Shown here: positions 36,415 to 41,111 of the stretch, piece after piece
How the letters are laid out: every line of letters begins with the position of its first letter
How positions within the stretch are numbered: the stretch's first letter is position 1
Source: Candidatus Methanophagaceae archaeon GoMg1
Lineage (GTDB): Archaea; Halobacteriota; Syntropharchaeia; Alkanophagales; Methanospirareceae
Direction: 5' to 3'
DNA: 41,111 nucleotides
Assembly: GCA_013180605.1 (NCBI GenBank)
Contig: QBUL01000182.1
Coordinates: forward strand, 1-41,111
The notes under the pieces: generated by a model
What the model saw: only the letters and a program-made list of their open reading frames with translations
What the model was told of the DNA's origin: nothing
The model's database searches: none
Made by a program: the position numbers and the translations under genes

Positions 36415-36978
36415 TTACTCTGTGCTAATCTGTGGTTCAAAATACAAATCAGTATTTAAAAACGGAATTAAAGCAACTGTTAAACCAGCTACATAATATC
36501 TTTTCCTATCCATAACGCCTTTAGTGAAATATCCAACAGCTCCCTGTTTTTCTTTCGTATTTCTTTCGCCAATCAAGCTATCCATCACATCGCCAAGTTC
36601 TATTGCCCCTTTTCCTTTTAAAAGCTCTTCTGAGATGTGCGATGGAAGCTCAAAGAAAGGGGAAGTCCCATAACCTATTCTCCCCTTATCATCCATAATA
36701 CAGATTACGCCAAAGGTGAACCACTTGTGAAATAATTTCTTTATCCCGCCTTCAATGCCCACAAAGAACTCCGCATTAAAATTCCGGGCCTCATTAATCC
36801 TTCTCAATTCAAGCGCTCTATTTTTTGCGCCTGCGAAGGTTTCATCATCAATTGGCTGATTGGAAACTTTACTGTTCACTCCGATGCCTACTACTTCCAC
36901 AGCATCGAAATATTTTGAAAACGCTTCCTCCGTCGCTTCCAATTTCACCGGGTTCCGGGAGCCGACTAAGATTTTCAT
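36415..36978 (-). CDS. Inosine/xanthosine triphosphatase (YjjX-like NTPase)
   Basis: 187 aa; MKILVGSRNPVKLEATEEAF, SNQPIDDETFAGAKNRA, VGIEGGI. Confidence 0.9.
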   Translation of the reverse strand: MKILVGSRNPVKLEATEEAFSKYFDAVEVVGIGVNSKVSNQPIDDETFAGAKNRALELRRINEARNFNAEFFVGIEGGIKKLFHKWFTFGVICIMDDKGRIGYGTSPFFELPSHISEELLKGKGAIELGDVMDSLIGERNTKEKQGAVGYFTKGVMDRKRYYVAGLTVALIPFLNTDLYFEPQISTE

Positions 36979-37014
36979 TTGACGTTCCTTAAATTAAAAA
37001 GAATGTTTGACAAG

Positions 37015-37085
37015 AAAATAAATTGTAGACACAGATTAACGCAGATTAACACAGATGATAAGAATCAATAATGTTAAATTTAAAT
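37015..37085. repeat. Family A repeat end overlapping the MFS ORF start
   Basis: AAGAAAATAAATTGTAGACACAGATTAACGCAGATTAACACAGATGATAAGAATCAATAATGTTAAA matches the 6047-6115 right edge (inverted). Confidence 0.65.
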
Positions 37086-37093
37086 TATTATCT

Positions 37094-38335
37094 ATGCAAT
37101 TTAATTCTAACCGAGCGCTTACAAAAATAGTTTTAATTGCAGCAATCTGTGTTTTTAGCACGCAATTTGGCGTTACGGTGATTGCACCGCTGCTTGGCGA
37201 ATGGGTGAAAGCCTCAGAAACTCCGTCTTTCGTTTCTGCATTGATCTTCTCCTCTTTTACTATCGTAAGCATACCGCTAAGTGTTTCAGGAGGTATTATA
37301 TCCGACAAATTGGGGCGGAAACCATTGATTGTAGCCGGGCTTTTGCTTTATGCTGTTGCCTCCGCTCTTTTTCCATTTTCCAACAACACCTACGACTGGA
37401 TATTTGTGAGAGCATTACAAGGAGCAGGCGCAGGATTGTTCTTCCCTGCAGTTACGGCTTTGCTCTCGGAAGTCACGAGTTACGAGGAGCGCGGGCATGC
37501 GCTTAGCGTGTATAACATGGGTCTGGGCGCAGGTTTAGCGGCAGGCCCAATTTCAGGTGGAGTCCTTTTCGACATTTATGGTATTCACATGCCGTTCTTC
37601 TTTTGCGTTGTCTTTGCACTGCTAAGTGTCGTATTGGTATTACTTTTTGTTCACGAGCCGAAGACAAGGTCAAAGAGAAAAAAGAAACGAAAACGATTAT
37701 CGTTAAGCGAAAGAGAACGAAAGGCATTGACACTGGCTTGTGTGGCGATTTTTTTTGGAATAGGAGTCGCAGCGATTATGGGTGCTTTATTCTCTCCTTT
37801 TGCTACCAACAATCTCGAACTTCCTGATTACGAACTTTCAACAGGAGTAGTAATCCATGCTACGGGTATCATCGGAGTAATCCTATCCGCAATGTTCGTG
37901 GTGTTCGTAATACTGCAAACAGGATTTGGCAGGCTGATGAAGCGCGTAGGGGAAATCATTCTTTCGATTGCCGGATTGTTCTTGTGCGCCTGCGGCTTGA
38001 TTGTGCTTTACTCCGCAACTTCCATCCCGGGACTTTTTATAATGAGCTTTTTTTTAGGTGCTGGTTTGGGTGCGATTTCACTGGGCACGTTAACGCTAGC
38101 GTCAAAAGCAGCGGGGGTGGGGGCAGGAGCAGAAGAGGGAGCAATAGAACAGGGACAGAAACAAGAACAAGAAGGGCGAGTAATGGGTATTTATTACGCA
38201 ATGTTTTACGCCGGTATTGGCGGTGTTCCCCTTGTTTGTGGTGCGCTCTCGGATATTTTCAGTGCACGGCTGATGTTCCTGGGATATGCGGTGCTTCTAC
38301 TCGTATTGATGGTTGTGGTGTGGAAGGTGAGATAG
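37094..38335 (+). CDS. MFS transporter
   Basis: TM-rich; SGGIISDKLGRKPLIVAGLLLYA; true start probably MQFNSNRALTK at 37094 because upstream codons are repeat. Confidence 0.92.
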   Translation: MQFNSNRALTKIVLIAAICVFSTQFGVTVIAPLLGEWVKASETPSFVSALIFSSFTIVSIPLSVSGGIISDKLGRKPLIVAGLLLYAVASALFPFSNNTYDWIFVRALQGAGAGLFFPAVTALLSEVTSYEERGHALSVYNMGLGAGLAAGPISGGVLFDIYGIHMPFFFCVVFALLSVVLVLLFVHEPKTRSKRKKKRKRLSLSERERKALTLACVAIFFGIGVAAIMGALFSPFATNNLELPDYELSTGVVIHATGIIGVILSAMFVVFVILQTGFGRLMKRVGEIILSIAGLFLCACGLIVLYSATSIPGLFIMSFFLGAGLGAISLGTLTLASKAAGVGAGAEEGAIEQGQKQEQEGRVMGIYYAMFYAGIGGVPLVCGALSDIFSARLMFLGYAVLLLVLMVVVWKVR

Positions 38336-38359
38336 GGTCGGATTGTAGTCATTCCAAAA

Positions 38360-38475
38360 ATTATTAACCACAAGATTACACAGATTTTCACGAGATTTCA
38401 GTGCTCCATTTCCGATTTTACCCCCAGTTAACCCGTATTTCTTGTGTTAATCATGTGGAATCTCGTGGTTCATTA
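38360..38475. repeat. Family C dispersed inverted repeat
   Basis: AACCACAAGATTACACAGATTTTCACGAGATTT ... TTGTGTTAATCATGTGGAATCTCGTGGTT. Confidence 0.65.
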
Positions 38476-38524
38476 TTTGCAATTTATTATCTGAATGACC
38501 ATAGTCGATAACACTCCGACAATG

Positions 38525-39895
38525 CTAAAAGAAGATTTCAACTTCTACCTCCTCCCCCTCCTCTACTATTTCTTTCCCTTTCTCCACGAATATGTATCCA
38601 TCGGCACTTGATAGCGTGGTGATTGCACCGGAACCGGTAAGAATGGGATAAACGAGCAAATTACCTTTTTCTGCGGGTTTCGTTTTCGCCAGATTTACTT
38701 TTACTTTTACCAGCACATATTCGTTCCGACCCTTCTCGGAAAAAATTCTAACCGCTGCCGTCGCTTTTACCTTCTTTCTCCTCTCCAAATTTTGTTTTTC
38801 TTCTCGACCTTTATAAAAATAATCGCCCGATATATGGCGTAGCAAAGGAGCAACGAAAAGGTTGAAAGTAACCAATGCGGAAGTGGGATTACCAGGCAAT
38901 CCAAATACGGGCTTCCCCTGGACCATCCCAAGTATGAAAGGTTTTCCCGGTTTTATGTCAACACCGTGAACGAGAATCTCGCCAAAACGTTCTATCGCCG
39001 TGGGCAGCAGGTCACCAGCACCCGCAGACGTTCCACCGGAGAATATTATAACGTCTGCTCCTTTTGCAAGCGATTCGTTGAGCTTTGCAGATAAATCTTC
39101 CAGATTATCTTTGGCAACTCCGAGGAATAAAGGAACGCAGCCAGAGCCAGAGCAGACTTCCCTGACGGAATCGCATACGGTTTGTGCATTAACGTCATAT
39201 ATTTTCCCTGGTTCGAGCGTGGTGGTGGCTTGAGTTCCGGGCGCTACTAATTCGTTGCCTGTGGATATAACGGCTACTGATGGCTTTTTACGTACTTCTA
39301 CTTCTCGTATCCCGCAAGCAGCCAATACACCGGTCTCTCTCGGCGTTAGTCGTGTTCCTTTTACTACTATCTTCTCCCCTCGCTTTATGTCCGAGCCTGC
39401 GAACATGATGTATTCAGCAGGAGCTACGGGTTTGTATATCTTTACCATTTTTATATTCCTGTTTTCTTCTTCCTCTTCTTCTTCTTCGTAGTCAGACGTG
39501 TTTTCAACTTTTACAACGGCATTCGCGCCTTTCGGAAGTGGTGCACCGGTAGAAATGCCCGTGCAATAACCCTTTTCTACGTATTGTGAAGGCGAAGGGA
39601 ACTCACCTGCCTGAACATAACCATTCACAATCAACAGCGAAGGATTATCCTCAGCAGCGTAAAACGTATCGGAAGCTATAACAGCATAGCCGTCCATAGT
39701 AGCACGGTCAAAAGGGGGGATATCAAGAGTGGAAAAAATATCGGTGGAAGCAATTCTACCGAGTGCTTCGCCGTCACCGAGTCTCACTTTCTCTGTATCA
39801 ACAGCGATTTTTTTCGCGTGTTTTACGCTGAGTTCGGCGATTAGTTCTTCTACTTCCTTTTTCTCGGTTATTTCTAAGAATTGCTTCCCCATCAA
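38525..39895 (-). CDS. moeA: Molybdopterin molybdenumtransferase
   Basis: 456 aa; PPFDRATMDGYAVIA, ISTGNELV, FSGGTSAGAGDLLP, FGLPGNPTSALVTF. Confidence 0.96.
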   Translation of the reverse strand: MMGKQFLEITEKKEVEELIAELSVKHAKKIAVDTEKVRLGDGEALGRIASTDIFSTLDIPPFDRATMDGYAVIASDTFYAAEDNPSLLIVNGYVQAGEFPSPSQYVEKGYCTGISTGAPLPKGANAVVKVENTSDYEEEEEEEENRNIKMVKIYKPVAPAEYIMFAGSDIKRGEKIVVKGTRLTPRETGVLAACGIREVEVRKKPSVAVISTGNELVAPGTQATTTLEPGKIYDVNAQTVCDSVREVCSGSGCVPLFLGVAKDNLEDLSAKLNESLAKGADVIIFSGGTSAGAGDLLPTAIERFGEILVHGVDIKPGKPFILGMVQGKPVFGLPGNPTSALVTFNLFVAPLLRHISGDYFYKGREEKQNLERRKKVKATAAVRIFSEKGRNEYVLVKVKVNLAKTKPAEKGNLLVYPILTGSGAITTLSSADGYIFVEKGKEIVEEGEEVEVEIFF

Positions 39896-39943
39896 ACTTT
39901 CTAAAAGAAAGTTTGATCAAAGAAAATAAAAAGTTATTTTTTA

Positions 39944-40735
39944 TTATTCAGTTTTTTTCGCTGTTTCTTTTTTAGATTCCGAGCTTGTCTCGAATCGGTG
40001 TCCAAAAGCTTCGAGCATTTCTATTGGGAACGGAATGACGACCGTAGTAGCTTTCTCCTCCGTTGCCTCTTTTATTGTTTGTAACGTTCGAATGAACATC
40101 CCGCCTTTTTCTTTTTGCAGGACGCCTGCCGCTTCTGCAACTTTCTTCGACGCCTGGAACTCACCATCCGCAGTAATAATTCGTGCTCTTCTGTTCCTTT
40201 CTGCCTCTGCCTGTGCTGCCATTGCACGCTGCATTTCTTTTGGAAGTCCAACGTCCTTTATCTCCACTGCAGATACCTTTATTCCCCATGGGTCTGTCGC
40301 GTCGTCAATTGTCTTCTGTAATTGTTTGTTTAGCTTGTCGCGTTCAGAGAGCAATTCGTCCAGTTCCGCCTGCCCTATCACGCTTCTCATCGTGGTCAGC
40401 GCGATTTGAGAGGTGGCATAGTCGTATCTCTCCACTTCAGTTACCGCCTTCTCAGGGTCAAGCACGCGGTAGTAAACGACCGCATTCACACTGGTTGTGA
40501 CGTTATCGCGCGTTATGACTTCTTGTGGCGGAATGTCAAAAACACAGACTCTTAAGTCTATCTTTACCATGCTTTCAAACAGTGGAATGACCAGAAACAG
40601 CCCCGGTCCCCTTGCGCCCACCAAACGTCCAAGCCGAAATATTACGCCCCTCTCGTATTCCTTCACTATCTTTATCGACGATGCCAGTATAATCACTGCT
40701 ACAAAAACTATCCCGATTAGCAAATCAAAAGCCAT
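39944..40735 (-). CDS. SPFH/stomatin family (slipin) membrane protein
   Basis: 263 aa; KIVKEYERGVIFRLGRLVGARGPGLF; WGIKVSAVEIKDVGLPKEMQRAMAAQAEAER. Confidence 0.95.
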   Translation of the reverse strand: MAFDLLIGIVFVAVIILASSIKIVKEYERGVIFRLGRLVGARGPGLFLVIPLFESMVKIDLRVCVFDIPPQEVITRDNVTTSVNAVVYYRVLDPEKAVTEVERYDYATSQIALTTMRSVIGQAELDELLSERDKLNKQLQKTIDDATDPWGIKVSAVEIKDVGLPKEMQRAMAAQAEAERNRRARIITADGEFQASKKVAEAAGVLQKEKGGMFIRTLQTIKEATEEKATTVVIPFPIEMLEAFGHRFETSSESKKETAKKTE

Positions 40736-40802
40736 TTTTTTTTATTTCACCTCCGTTATATTTCTATTCTATATGTACCTTAAGGTATATATACATTTGA
40801 TA

Positions 40803-40975
40803 GGCACAGTCGAATTTTATAGTAAAATCACTATATCCTTAAATTTTACCGCAGAGCACACAGAGAACGCAGAGCCATCAGAGAAGTCAGCAAGGATTGA
40901 AACAGTCAGTCATAAAACTCTGCGTACTCTGCGCTCTCCGCGATGGATAAATCACTATATTTTTAGACAGTGTCC
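40803..40975 (+). mobile_element. MITE, family B copy 3
   Basis: GGCACAGTCGAATTTT ... ATATTTTTAGACAGTGTCC; internal CCGCAGAGCACACAGAGAACGCAGAGCCATCAG..GTCAGCAAGGATTGAAAC shared with copies 1 and 2; no clear flanking duplication. Confidence 0.75.
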
Positions 40976-41111
40976 TCATCCGCAACCATTTTCGCTATGC
41001 TTATTTTGCTGAATTCCGATTCTATCGTATCGGTTGCGATTATTTCTTTGACGCCCGCGTGGAGCATTCGCGGAACCGCATTTTGCACAAAGACGCCGTG
41101 TACGCATGCGA
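40963..41111 (-). CDS. prs: Ribose-phosphate pyrophosphokinase, C-terminal part (runs off the window)
   Basis: Minus strand reads ACVHGVFVQNAVPRMLHAGVKEIIATDTIESEFSKISIAKMVADEDTV*. Confidence 0.85.
   Translation of the reverse strand, partial: ACVHGVFVQNAVPRMLHAGVKEIIATDTIESEFSKISIAKMVADEDTV

Overview
The window is archaeal and gene-dense with repeat-rich intergenic DNA. Archaeal markers are RNase P Pop5/p30, an archaeal CCA-adding enzyme, SRP54, ThiD-ThiN, A-type ATP synthase subunit K, zinc-type S14, and an intron-containing tRNA(CAT). The overall style suggests an ANME-1/Syntrophoarchaeia-like genome, but that is inference. The main finding is a minus-strand cluster at 22293-28440 that reads as a complete pupylation-type module: an ARC/Mpa-like AAA+ ATPase, a PafA-like ligase, a Dop-like paralogue, and an 87-aa acidic/lysine-rich Pup-like protein ending in ...SGE. 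I know Pup systems from Actinobacteria, Nitrospirae and some Gram-negative bacteria (UBact), and I do not recall an archaeal description. The PafA-like protein has Cys where PafA has its catalytic Asp, and a HicB-like gene with a HicA remnant sits between pafA and dop. The rest is nucleotide-sugar genes with decayed flippase and oxidoreductase genes, isolated S14/S8 genes, housekeeping genes, four toxin-antitoxin loci whose toxins are all broken, a decayed IS transposase, and several families of small dispersed repeats. One repeat family is a MITE with IS6-like ends and 8-9 bp target duplications. Another carries remnants of GxxExxxY genes.
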